From the NCBI GenBank assembly GCA_965228955.1, contig OZ245848.1, forward strand, positions 2,914,001 through 2,978,000: 64,000 nucleotides of DNA. The letters are read 5' to 3'. Shown one piece after another: positions 46,527 to 55,040 of this stretch. The notes beneath the pieces were generated by a model. It had not been told where the DNA came from and did not search any database. It was given only the letters and a program-made list of their open reading frames with translations. Numbering within the stretch: position 1 is the stretch's first letter; each line of letters begins with the position of its first letter. Source of the DNA: JANSWY01 sp965228955. Lineage in GTDB: Bacteria > Bacteroidota > Bacteroidia > Cytophagales > Cyclobacteriaceae. A program made the translations under genes and the position numbers.

Positions 46527-46637
46527 CTAATTGATCCGCTTATTTAATATCGAAAATACTGATTCTTCTGAAGAAGAAGGAGTTAAGATAAGAAAAGAAA
46601 ATGTGGACAGATGATTGTTGTAGAAAAAATAAGACAA

Positions 46638-46698
46638 GAGGTAACTATTCCAATCCATTGCTAACCAAAACAAAAATCAAAATAAAAAAAGTTACCTC
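46638..46698 (-). terminator. Long-loop inverted repeat after the TonB receptor gene
   Basis: GAGGTAACT (46638-46646) and AGTTACCTC (46690-46698) are perfect 9-base arms with a 43-base loop; on the minus strand the second arm is followed by TTGTCTTATTTTTT. It lies about 30 bases after the receptor stop, so a terminator or mRNA 3' element is plausible. Confidence 0.5.
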
Positions 46699-46725
46699 CT
46701 GAATAATCTACATGTTTGTTATTGT

Positions 46726-49700
46726 TTAGAAGTTGAATCCAATTCTACCAAAAAAGTATGCCCCATCAGATCCCATCTGCACTGAATCCGCGAATCCTCC
46801 CTGATCTGTCCAGCCGTCAAACTGAGCGGTTGGATATGCATTGAATATATTGTTTCCACCTATTGTTAATCTCATTTTATCAGTTATGGCATAGCCAATA
46901 TTAAGATCAACAGTCATTGCTGCTTCATAAATATCTGTAGCATCTACTTCCAAAGCATCCGCCTCAGCCTGAGTTGCAGGAGGACTATCGATCCATTGGA
47001 AATCCTGAAGTTGTACTTCACTAAACTGAGTTAGTAATGCATTAATTGACCATTTTGAAGTATTGTAGCCCAGGTTCAGCCCAAACTTATAATCAGGAGC
47101 GGCGGCCTCAAGATAGGCCTGGGCAAACGGGCCAAAGAATGTTAGCGGATCAAGATCTCCACTGTTTATAGCATCTATTTTTAAATCATTCACATTTCCT
47201 GTTAAGCCAACATTTAATGATCCATTGGCCAGGTCTGTTTGATAATTTAGTACTATGTCAATACCCTGAGTTCTTGTATCTACACCATTAGCAAAGAACT
47301 GTGCATCTTCCACGCCTAGCCCTTTATCGGATGCATCAAAAGCTTCTGTTAGAATAATTCTATCCTGAACTGAAATTGAGTAAGCATCAACTGTAGCGCT
47401 GAATCCTCCTGAATTAAATGCAAAACCAATACTTCCGTTAAATGCAGTTTCTTCTTTCAACTGATCAATTCCAAAAGACTTTGTAACTGTACTATTATTG
47501 GCAGAAAGTAGTGATGGAACAGAAACTCCAGCAACTATATTGTTAAATATCAAGTTGTAGTAAATCTGAGCAAGTGAAGGTGCTCGAAAGCCTGAAGAAA
47601 TTGATCCTCTAAGTGAAAGTACTTCAGAGAGTTTATAACGAGAAGCCAATTTATAATTGAATGTCTCTCCAAAATCACTGTACTCCTCAAATCTTAAGGC
47701 CGCACCTATCAGGAAGCTTTCCGTCAAATTGAATTCAGCATCTGCATAAAGTCCGATATTGGTTCTACTTTGATCGACTTCATTCTCAGGACTATATCCT
47801 GGGAAACCTTGAGATCCCCCTGGTAAGTCATCTCCATTAGTATCAAATGCTACAATTTGGGTAGATGGATCAGTTACTAATCTCCCGTTTACATCATAAA
47901 GACCATATGAAGCTTCCTCTCCAGCGAATATCTGGAAGTTTTCGGTTCTATACTCTAAACCAAATGCAAGGTTTGTTCCCGCTGCTACATCGTCATAATA
48001 CTTGCTAAATCCCAGGTTTACTGTATTTTGAGAAAGGCTGTGTCCTCCAGCATCAAATTCTGTTGGACTTGCGTCACCTAATGAAGCGTTGTTAGTTCCT
48101 TTGATGTAATAATGGAAATTGTTTATTCCATAGGTATTGCTGAAATCAACTTTCCAGTCGTTAGACATGGTATGTCTGATTCCAGCTGTTCCTGCACCAT
48201 CTGTAATAATGGAGGTTATTCTTGGTGTAAAACCATTTGGATACAAACTCGGAACACTTCTGTTATCGCCATCTGCAAAACTGCCTCTTGAGAAAGCATA
48301 GGCATCAGTGTATCTGTAATTTCTCCCTCCAAATACGTATACCTCTGTATTATCTGAAACAGGAACTGCTGAATTAATCATAAAATTAAAACCATTCACA
48401 GCGGCTGAGCCATAACCCATTCTCCAGGAGAAACCAGGTCTTAGTGTTCTTTCTCTATTGAGGTATTCCGTTGTTATATTGGCATATCCTCCTTTGTCGC
48501 CAATCGCTATTCCATAATTCAGGTCCAGCTTAAAGGTGTTACCATCAAAGCTCTTGTCTTCTCCATCAATTCTATTTTCACCTTCAACATTACTTAAAGT
48601 CTCTCCACTTTCTTCAGCCCAGCCATCACCAACAGCAGTGCTGAAAGCACCGTATGTAAGAGCTCCTGAGAACCCATCAGTCTTATCTTTCAGAACGATA
48701 TTGATTACACCAGCAATTGCGTCTGAACCATATTGTGCTGATGCTCCATCTCTCAACACCTCAATTCTCTTAATTGCGGATACTGGAATTGAATTTAAAT
48801 CTGTACCTGTATTCCCTCTACCTCTTGTACCAAAAATGTTTACTAATGAAGATTGGTGCCTCCTTTTACCATTAATCAATACCAAAGTCTGGTCTGGCCC
48901 GAGACCTCTTAAAGAAGCAGGATCAATATGGTCCGCTCCATCTGAACCTGATTGCTTGGTTGCATTGAATGATGGTGCTGCGTATTGCAGGATATTATTG
49001 ATCGCAATTTTCCCATTTTGGCTTGATAGTTCAGCAACATCCAATACATCAATTGGAACTGGTGTATCGATTTCTGTTCTATTCTGGTTTCTTGTTCCAA
49101 CTACTGTAAAAACCTGCAGGGCTTCAATTGACTGTCTTAAGGTTATTGCATAATTGAATTGACCTTGTCTTACGGTAATGGTCTTAGACTCATATCCCAC
49201 GAAGCTGATCACCAGTTGATCTCCATTTTCTGCATCCAGAGTGAAATTGCCATTGGCATCAGTAACGGTTCCTCTTGTTGTCCCTTTAATAATAACGGTT
49301 GCTCCTATTACAGCTTCACCAGTTTCGGTATCTTTTATGGAACCATTGATCTCTTGCTCAGGTTTTGCTACAATTTTCGACCTACGAATGATGATGGTTT
49401 TATCTTCAATTTCGTATTCAAAACCCTTGTTGATTATTAGTTTATTCAGGATCTCCTCAATTGTAGCTTCTTCAGTATCAATTGACATATTAGGGACTCC
49501 CTCAAATAAGTCACTTTGATACAAAAACTTAAATTCTGAATTGCGCTTGATTTCCCTTACCACTTTTTTAAAGGGTACTTCTTCTAGGGACAGACTGATT
49601 TTAGTGTTCTGAGAGTAGACACTGGCTGCTGTAACCTGAAAAAATGCAACTGTTAAAAAAACTATCGTAAGTTTCACGATCAAAATTATCTTAATCACCT

Positions 49701-49758
49701 CATTATAAGGTACCTTTGTAGATGTACTATTCATATGTTTGACATTATTGTTAGACAT
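46726..49758 (-). CDS. STN-domain TonB-dependent receptor (FecA-like, sigma-regulated)
   Basis: 1010 residues from ATG 49758 (ATG 49734 also possible). Signal/anchor ~24-50 (LTIVFLTVAFFQVTAASVYS), STN signalling domain ~52-108 (ISLSLEEVPFKKVVREIKRN), carboxypeptidase-regulatory-like domain ~118-200 (GATVIIKGTTRGTVTDANGN), plug ~225-340 (LVLINGKRRHQSSLVN; RDGASAQYGSDAIAGVINIV), then barrel to the C-terminal FFGRIGFNF. The STN domain contacts FecR to report substrate binding. There is no SusD partner, so import is of an unidentified nutrient rather than a bulk glycan. The plug motif LINGKRRHQSSLVN is typical of a broad receptor group of uncertain ligand. Confidence 0.93.
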   Translation of the reverse strand: MSNNNVKHMNSTSTKVPYNEVIKIILIVKLTIVFLTVAFFQVTAASVYSQNTKISLSLEEVPFKKVVREIKRNSEFKFLYQSDLFEGVPNMSIDTEEATIEEILNKLIINKGFEYEIEDKTIIIRRSKIVAKPEQEINGSIKDTETGEAVIGATVIIKGTTRGTVTDANGNFTLDAENGDQLVISFVGYESKTITVRQGQFNYAITLRQSIEALQVFTVVGTRNQNRTEIDTPVPIDVLDVAELSSQNGKIAINNILQYAAPSFNATKQSGSDGADHIDPASLRGLGPDQTLVLINGKRRHQSSLVNIFGTRGRGNTGTDLNSIPVSAIKRIEVLRDGASAQYGSDAIAGVINIVLKDKTDGFSGALTYGAFSTAVGDGWAEESGETLSNVEGENRIDGEDKSFDGNTFKLDLNYGIAIGDKGGYANITTEYLNRERTLRPGFSWRMGYGSAAVNGFNFMINSAVPVSDNTEVYVFGGRNYRYTDAYAFSRGSFADGDNRSVPSLYPNGFTPRITSIITDGAGTAGIRHTMSNDWKVDFSNTYGINNFHYYIKGTNNASLGDASPTEFDAGGHSLSQNTVNLGFSKYYDDVAAGTNLAFGLEYRTENFQIFAGEEASYGLYDVNGRLVTDPSTQIVAFDTNGDDLPGGSQGFPGYSPENEVDQSRTNIGLYADAEFNLTESFLIGAALRFEEYSDFGETFNYKLASRYKLSEVLSLRGSISSGFRAPSLAQIYYNLIFNNIVAGVSVPSLLSANNSTVTKSFGIDQLKEETAFNGSIGFAFNSGGFSATVDAYSISVQDRIILTEAFDASDKGLGVEDAQFFANGVDTRTQGIDIVLNYQTDLANGSLNVGLTGNVNDLKIDAINSGDLDPLTFFGPFAQAYLEAAAPDYKFGLNLGYNTSKWSINALLTQFSEVQLQDFQWIDSPPATQAEADALEVDATDIYEAAMTVDLNIGYAITDKMRLTIGGNNIFNAYPTAQFDGWTDQGGFADSVQMGSDGAYFFGRIGFNF

Positions 49759-49801
49759 GTGCCAAAAGGGAGTGTTGCAGCACTCCCTTTTATGCTTTTA
49801 T

Positions 49802-50965
49802 TTAGTTCACTATTACACTTCTATTCTTAATCTCAAATCTTACAGTATTGGTTTTTTCTATTAATCTTAAAATGTTCTCGAAGGACTCGTAACGTTCAAT
49901 CTCACCAGTGAATTTGATGTTTGATGCCTCTGCATTGTTATAAAATACCTGAACATCGTACCATCTTGATAATGTTGTAAGCATATCACCAAGTGGCTCA
50001 TCTTCAAATACAAACAGATCATCTTTCCAACCACTAAAAATAAAAGTATCCACTTCCCTATTCGAATACTGGTTAGACCTTTTATCCAGATGCGCTTGAA
50101 ATCCTGGAGTCAAAATATCAGTCACATCAACAGAATTGATTGATACTTTTACTTTTCCCTCAACCAGTGTAGTGTGCTCCGTGCTTTGATCAGAATATGC
50201 GGATACATTGAACTCAGTTCCTAATACAGATACCACTTGTTTGTCCGTAATCACATTAAATGGTCTGGATTTATCCTCTGCTACATCAAAGTATGCTTCA
50301 CCTGAAAGAAATACCGTTCTTTCGTCACTTGAGAAATTTACCGGATATTTCAATCTAGATTCAGAATTGATCCAGACCTTAGTGCCATCTCCCAAAACAA
50401 GAGAATATTTCCCTCCTCTTGGGATGATGAGTTCGTGCTGTTTATTGGAATAATTGCCTGGGTTGTTTTTATAAGTAAGTGTCCCGTCTTGCGACTCAAG
50501 TTTAGCATCCGAAATTGAAAAATCGGATCCTGCCTGATCATCAAGTGCTAACTTGGTTCCATCTGAGGTGATGAGTACCGCTTTAGAACTTCCGGGAATA
50601 ATTTCATTGCTCTTTACCACTTCTTCAGCTATAGTTTGAGGTTCCTCATCATCGATAGAAAAGTACCAAACTGTTAGTACCGCTATTACGGAAGCAGCAA
50701 AAGTAGACCAAATCCAGCGACGGGGATTTGGTCTTTGGGTTTTAGTTAAATGCTGATCGATACGAGACCAAGCTTCTTTAATGGATTGGCTATTATACTC
50801 ATGTGCGGTTGCACCTTCCTCATAGTGAATCCTGACACTTTCGAAGTATCGCCTGTTTTCGTCGCTGGCATTAAGCCATTTGAAGAATAATCGCTCCTCA
50901 TGTTCACTTAACGTTCCATGAATTTTTCTCCAAATTATTTCAAAATCAATTGAAGGTTCGCTCAT
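49802..50965 (-). CDS. FecR-type anti-sigma factor
   Basis: 387 residues: cytoplasmic sigma-binding N-terminus (~1-75), one membrane helix (84-103), FecR domain (~175-275, with RLKYPVNFSSDERTVFLSGE and AYFDVAEDKSRPFNV) and C-terminal DUF4974 (~318-387, SNIKFTGEIERYESFENILR), the region that meets the receptor STN domain. It holds the ECF sigma factor until the TonB receptor signals. Lies between sigma (44 bases) and receptor (43 bases), the standard order. Confidence 0.94.
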   Translation of the reverse strand: MSEPSIDFEIIWRKIHGTLSEHEERLFFKWLNASDENRRYFESVRIHYEEGATAHEYNSQSIKEAWSRIDQHLTKTQRPNPRRWIWSTFAASVIAVLTVWYFSIDDEEPQTIAEEVVKSNEIIPGSSKAVLITSDGTKLALDDQAGSDFSISDAKLESQDGTLTYKNNPGNYSNKQHELIIPRGGKYSLVLGDGTKVWINSESRLKYPVNFSSDERTVFLSGEAYFDVAEDKSRPFNVITDKQVVSVLGTEFNVSAYSDQSTEHTTLVEGKVKVSINSVDVTDILTPGFQAHLDKRSNQYSNREVDTFIFSGWKDDLFVFEDEPLGDMLTTLSRWYDVQVFYNNAEASNIKFTGEIERYESFENILRLIEKTNTVRFEIKNRSVIVN

Positions 50966-51009
50966 ATCTACTGTAAAGACAGGAGCATTTCAAAAAAGGG
51001 TGACAAGGT

Positions 51010-51579
51010 TCAGAAGAAAATTGTAAAAAAAATGGATAATGTAGTAGTTGTCATGGTGACAGCCTGCTTTAATTTAGCTTTTCCACGCTGTAATTGCGTT
51101 TTTACAGTATTTTTTGAAACATCAAGAATTTCTGCTATTTCACTGATTTTTTTGTTCTCAGTATATTTCAGCTCTATGATTTTTCTAATCTGGGCAGGTA
51201 GAGTATTGATAGCATTAACAATTTTTGTCTCTAGCGATTCATTGACTTTATTTCCACTTTTTGCCGCAAGTAGATTTGCTTCAACATATAGCAATTTGTG
51301 CTTATCCCTAACTTTGATGCTTTCCAATCTGTTGAGACATTGGTTTTTCACAGCTATATATAGGTAGTCTTTGACAGATTTTTCAATAGTCAGTGTTTCA
51401 GCTTTTTCCCAAAGCTTAATGAAAGTGTGCTGAACCACATCTTCGGCTTCTGCCAAATTGAATAAATAAGACTTTGCGAAATTTACCAATGGAGCATAGT
51501 GTTGTTCAAAAATGAGCTTTAAAGTACGCTCATCCCCATTCTGAAGGTTCTTCAATGCTATGTTCTCGTGCTCCAACAA
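51010..51579 (-). CDS. ECF RNA polymerase sigma factor (FecI-like)
   Basis: 189 residues with TTG start at 51579; no in-frame ATG or GTG exists between it and the upstream stop. Region 2 (~25-90) has FAKSYLFNLAEAEDVVQHTF and KLWEKAE; region 4 (~125-175) has LPAQIRKIIELKYTENKKIS and SEIAEILDVSKNTVKTQLQR. The C-terminus is unusually hydrophobic (TMTTTTLSIFFTIFF), a possible membrane-touching tail. It drives transcription of the FecR/receptor genes downstream. The weak start codon would keep levels low. Confidence 0.93.
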   Translation of the reverse strand: MLEHENIALKNLQNGDERTLKLIFEQHYAPLVNFAKSYLFNLAEAEDVVQHTFIKLWEKAETLTIEKSVKDYLYIAVKNQCLNRLESIKVRDKHKLLYVEANLLAAKSGNKVNESLETKIVNAINTLPAQIRKIIELKYTENKKISEIAEILDVSKNTVKTQLQRGKAKLKQAVTMTTTTLSIFFTIFF

Positions 51580-51580
51580 T

Positions 51581-51652
51581 CCAGGTGGTAAGTAAGGTGA
51601 TCGTAAAATAAGAAAATATTAAAAAAAAGTAAAGCCCAAATTAACCACCTGG
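51581..51652. repeat. Inverted repeat bracketing the sigma-factor promoter region
   Basis: CCAGGTGGT (51581-51589, just upstream of the sigma TTG) and ACCACCTGG (51644-51652, just after the DinB stop) are perfect 9-base inverted copies 54 bases apart. Between them is an AT-rich stretch that should hold the promoter. Confidence 0.55.
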
Positions 51653-51665
51653 TAATAAAAATCAC

Positions 51666-52310
51666 TTAGGAGGGTAATCTCTTAACAATAAATTTCATCT
51701 GTCCTCGGTGATTCGATTCATGTTCGCATACGTGGAACCACTTACAATAATTATTGGTTGGTTGTCCACCAAAGAAATTTTCCTGCTTGTTTAACCAGTC
51801 ATCATCTCTCTTCGCAAACTCTTCTTTTGTATGGTTTCTCACCTCTTCCAGTTTTTCCAGATAGTAGCTTATATCATTTCCTTTTATACTTCTTCCTTTT
51901 TCACCAAGACTACTTGAAGCGTCCCACTCGGCTTTAATTTCATCACTCCAGGTCCCCCATTCCATTTCTTCAAATGTATTGAGTTGGTAATATCTCTCTG
52001 TAGCAGCCAAGTGTAATAGCATAGCACCAATTGAGTTTGATTGATCATCAATTTGATAATCTAATTGCTCCTGAGACAAGTCTTTTACAGTGCCGATTAC
52101 CCATTCCCTCATCATATTCATTGTCGATAAAAGAGTCCCAATTTGGGGAGCATAGCCTTCAATTGGCCCTACAATATACAAGCTGCCATCCTGCCGAATA
52201 AATGGTGAATCATCGGCAAAGGTTAATAAAGGAGTAGCTGCCAGACCTGCTGATATAGCTACAGATTTTTGAAAAAATGATCTACGACCGTTTTCTTGTG
52301 GACTCTTCAT
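51666..52310 (-). CDS. DinB-like protein with twin-arginine signal peptide
   Basis: 214 residues. The N-terminus has the Tat motif RRSFFQKS (residues 9-16) followed by a hydrophobic AISAGLAATPLLTF. The mature protein is a DinB four-helix bundle: MNMMREWVIGTVKDLSQEQL, GAMLLHLAATERYYQ with the first His ligand, and HVCEHESNHRGQM with the others, forming a three-His metal site. DinB/bacillithiol-S-transferase-like enzymes are normally cytoplasmic thiol transferases or hydrolases; Tat export suggests a folded, metal-loaded periplasmic enzyme. Same strand as the sigma gene, 86 bases upstream of it. Confidence 0.85.
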   Translation of the reverse strand: MKSPQENGRRSFFQKSVAISAGLAATPLLTFADDSPFIRQDGSLYIVGPIEGYAPQIGTLLSTMNMMREWVIGTVKDLSQEQLDYQIDDQSNSIGAMLLHLAATERYYQLNTFEEMEWGTWSDEIKAEWDASSSLGEKGRSIKGNDISYYLEKLEEVRNHTKEEFAKRDDDWLNKQENFFGGQPTNNYCKWFHVCEHESNHRGQMKFIVKRLPS

Positions 52311-52457
52311 AGTATAAGGTATGTTTAGTTATTTAATAGAATTGCCTGTATAATTTAAGCATTCCATCACTAACATTTTCCATCCAAAAGCAACTTATCT
52401 ACAATTGATTCCTAATCCATTTAAAAAAAACCGCTTATCAAGTGTAACCTATTCAAC

Positions 52458-52488
52458 TTTGTAAAGTCTATCTTTCGAGGTACCTTTA
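52458..52488 (+). promoter_or_regulatory. Bacteroidota-type promoter for the ABC permease gene
   Basis: TTTG (52458-52461), 19-base spacer, TACCTTTA (52481-52488), one mismatch from TAnnTTTG. Start point near 52495 gives a leader under 20 bases before ATG 52512. Confidence 0.6.
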
Positions 52489-52511
52489 ATAAAACTCAAA
52501 AAATACTCATT

Positions 52512-54986
52512 ATGGTCAAAAACTACTTAGCAGTGGCCTTCAGGACTCTACTGAAGGAACGCTGGTTCTCCGCTATCAATGTATCCGGACTAGCCTTAGG
52601 GTTATGCGCATTCTGGATGATTCAGCATTATGTAACATTCGAAAAGAGTTATGAAAACTTCGTTGATCAAGGCGAAGATGTATATCGTGTTCAGCTCGAT
52701 GTGATTAGAAATGGTCAATTGGTTTTTCAAAGCTCAGAAAATTACCCTGGTGTTGGTCCGGCAATGAAGGATGAATATCCAGAGGTTCTGGATTACGGTA
52801 GACTCTACAATATGGGTTCTAAAAACAATGTAATCATCACATGGGAAAAAGCCCCAAATGGTCCTGTGACATTAAAACAGAAAAAGTTCCTATATGCTGA
52901 CGCATCTGTACTTTCAATTCTGTCATATGATATGGTGAAGGGAGATCGGGAATCCGCTTTAGAGAAAACTCATAGCATAGTAATCTCAGAGAGCATGGCT
53001 AAGAAATACTTTGGCAAAGAAGAGCCAATTGGCAAGTTTCTAAGGTTGCAGGATGATGATTTCAATGACGAATTATGTCAGGTTACTGGTGTATTCAAGG
53101 ACTCTCCAAAGAACACTCACTTGAAGTTTGATGTGTTAATTTCCTATGAGACTTTATATGCCAGAGATGATGGAAGCGGGTGGACAAACTGGAGATATAG
53201 AAATGGTTGGAGAAGAAAAGACATGTACACTTATGTAAAGCTTGCTCCGGGAACTAACCCAGAAATACTTGAATCCAAGTTACCTACCCTGGTAAATAAG
53301 TTTGAGCCGGATTTAGCAAATCAGGGAAGAGAAGATATACTTACACTTCAGCCGATTGCTGACATTCACTTGACTTCCAAGCTAAGTGATGAAGCAGAAG
53401 TAAATGGATCTGAATCTGTAATATTCTACTTATCAATTATTGCCTGGTTCATTTTAGTGATTGCATGGATTAACTATGTCAATTTGAGTACCGCTAAAGC
53501 AGTCAATCGAGCTAAAGAAGTTGGGTTGAGAAAAGTAATGGGCTCGCAAAAGAGTCAGCTTGTAACTCAGTTTATGGTTGAAGCATTTTTAATAAATGCT
53601 TTTTCAATAGCTATTGCAGTTGGGTTCCTGGCTATATTCATGCCTGTTTTCAATACTATTGTTGGCATGCAAGGAGCTTTTTCCATTTGGTCACAGACCT
53701 GGTTTTGGTCTTCACTCGGAATATTGCTTCTCGTAGGTTCAGCACTTTCAGGAATCTACCCGGCATTCGTATTATCATCCTATGATCCTTTAACAACTAT
53801 AAAAGGTAAATTCAAAAACTCCAATGAAGGTAGTGCTCTAAGAAAGGGGTTAGTCGTGCTTCAGTTTGCTGCTTCAATTGGGTTAATAATTGGTACGTCT
53901 GTGGTATACAACCAAATGAATCACATGCAGAACTCTGACCTTGGTTTCAATGCAGATCAAATCATGGTGATTCAAAGACCTGCAGTTAGGGACACGTCCA
54001 GACAAGTTGCTGAAAATGACTACAACTCCTTCAGGAATAATGTAAGTGGGTTAGCATCTGTCAAAGGGTTCGGTGCTACGTTAGTAAACCCTGGAACCAA
54101 GCTAAGATTTAAAACAGACATGAGGTTAAACAGTGCAGCTCCAACAGAAACATCTGCATTTGCATTTAATATGATGGATTATGATTACATGAACATCATG
54201 GAGATGGAGTTAGCAGCTGGACGAATGTTTTCGAAGGAATATGCTAAAGATATTGATACCGCTATTTTAATTAATGAGGCAGGTGCAAGAGCATTAGGTT
54301 TTTTGGATGCTCAGGAAGCTGTTGGAAAATATGTGAGTTTGGATGATTGGCAATGGAAACCTCAAATAGTAGGTGTAATGAAAGATTATCACCAGGAAAC
54401 TCTAAAAGAAAAGATCATTCCTCAGTTTTTCATTTTAAGAGATTTTGGAAATGAATTTTACTTAGTGAAACTTGGCAGGGGAAACATAACCTCAACTGTT
54501 AAGACTATCGAAGAACAATGGGCAAAGAGCTTCGATAACAACCCAATGGATTACTTCTTCCTTGATGAATATTTTAATAGTTATTACAAAGCTGAAAGGC
54601 AGTTTCAAGATATGTTCTTATTCTTCTCAGTGCTTGCAGTTGTGGTTGGTTGTATGGGACTATTTGGACTATCATTATTTACTACAGTTCAAAGATCCAA
54701 AGAGATTGGAATAAGGAAAGTTCTTGGAGCTTCAGTTGGTAACATTATGAAGATACTGGTATCAGATATTATCAAACTTATTTTGATTGCTAATCTGATT
54801 GCCTGGCCGCTTTCATATTACTTCATGAATCAATGGTTAGAGAACTATCCATATCACATTGAATTGAACCTCTTATTGTTTATTGGTTCAGCCATTATTG
54901 TGATTCTGGTTGCTATGTTTACAGTAGGGGCTCAGACTTTTAAATCTGCACAAACCAATCCTGTAGATGTATTAAAATATGAATAA
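52512..54986 (+). CDS. MacB/FtsX-type ABC transporter permease
   Basis: 824 residues with two MacB-PCD/FtsX units: N-terminal membrane helix at ~20-40 (SAINVSGLALGLCAFWMIQH), periplasmic domain to ~270, three helices ~275-420 (with SLGILLLVGSALSGIYPAFV and the AVNRAKEVGLRKVMGSQKSQ coupling segment), then a second helix ~440-460, second periplasmic domain and final helices ~690-815 with SKEIGIRKVLGASV. The duplicated EIGLRKVxGA motif marks the interface to a LolD/MacB-like ATPase, which is not encoded nearby. Such Bacteroidota permeases export peptides, lipids or drugs, or act in mechanotransmission; substrate unknown. Confidence 0.92.
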   Translation: MVKNYLAVAFRTLLKERWFSAINVSGLALGLCAFWMIQHYVTFEKSYENFVDQGEDVYRVQLDVIRNGQLVFQSSENYPGVGPAMKDEYPEVLDYGRLYNMGSKNNVIITWEKAPNGPVTLKQKKFLYADASVLSILSYDMVKGDRESALEKTHSIVISESMAKKYFGKEEPIGKFLRLQDDDFNDELCQVTGVFKDSPKNTHLKFDVLISYETLYARDDGSGWTNWRYRNGWRRKDMYTYVKLAPGTNPEILESKLPTLVNKFEPDLANQGREDILTLQPIADIHLTSKLSDEAEVNGSESVIFYLSIIAWFILVIAWINYVNLSTAKAVNRAKEVGLRKVMGSQKSQLVTQFMVEAFLINAFSIAIAVGFLAIFMPVFNTIVGMQGAFSIWSQTWFWSSLGILLLVGSALSGIYPAFVLSSYDPLTTIKGKFKNSNEGSALRKGLVVLQFAASIGLIIGTSVVYNQMNHMQNSDLGFNADQIMVIQRPAVRDTSRQVAENDYNSFRNNVSGLASVKGFGATLVNPGTKLRFKTDMRLNSAAPTETSAFAFNMMDYDYMNIMEMELAAGRMFSKEYAKDIDTAILINEAGARALGFLDAQEAVGKYVSLDDWQWKPQIVGVMKDYHQETLKEKIIPQFFILRDFGNEFYLVKLGRGNITSTVKTIEEQWAKSFDNNPMDYFFLDEYFNSYYKAERQFQDMFLFFSVLAVVVGCMGLFGLSLFTTVQRSKEIGIRKVLGASVGNIMKILVSDIIKLILIANLIAWPLSYYFMNQWLENYPYHIELNLLLFIGSAIIVILVAMFTVGAQTFKSAQTNPVDVLKYE

Positions 54987-55001
54987 AGCTAAGTAGTTTT
55001 T

Positions 55002-55040
55002 TCCTGGTGTGGATGACCTCTGAAGCACCAGGATTTTTTT
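55002..55040. terminator. Bidirectional terminator
   Basis: TCCTGGTG (55002-55009) pairs with CACCAGGA (55026-55033), followed by TTTTTTT and preceded by TTTTTT/A-rich flanks; sits between convergent permease and CotH genes. Confidence 0.88.

Noticed and set aside
46527..46661. 43-codon minus-strand frame (MDWNSYLLSYFF...) with an AGGAGG-like sequence upstream
   Set aside because: The AGGAGG is about 35 bases from the ATG, the frame is low-complexity, and the sequence is better explained as the inverted repeat after the receptor gene.
48536..49153. 205-residue open frame on the plus strand
   Set aside because: It lies antisense inside the TonB receptor gene, is Ser/Pro-rich with no motif, and is a mirror of the receptor's codon pattern.
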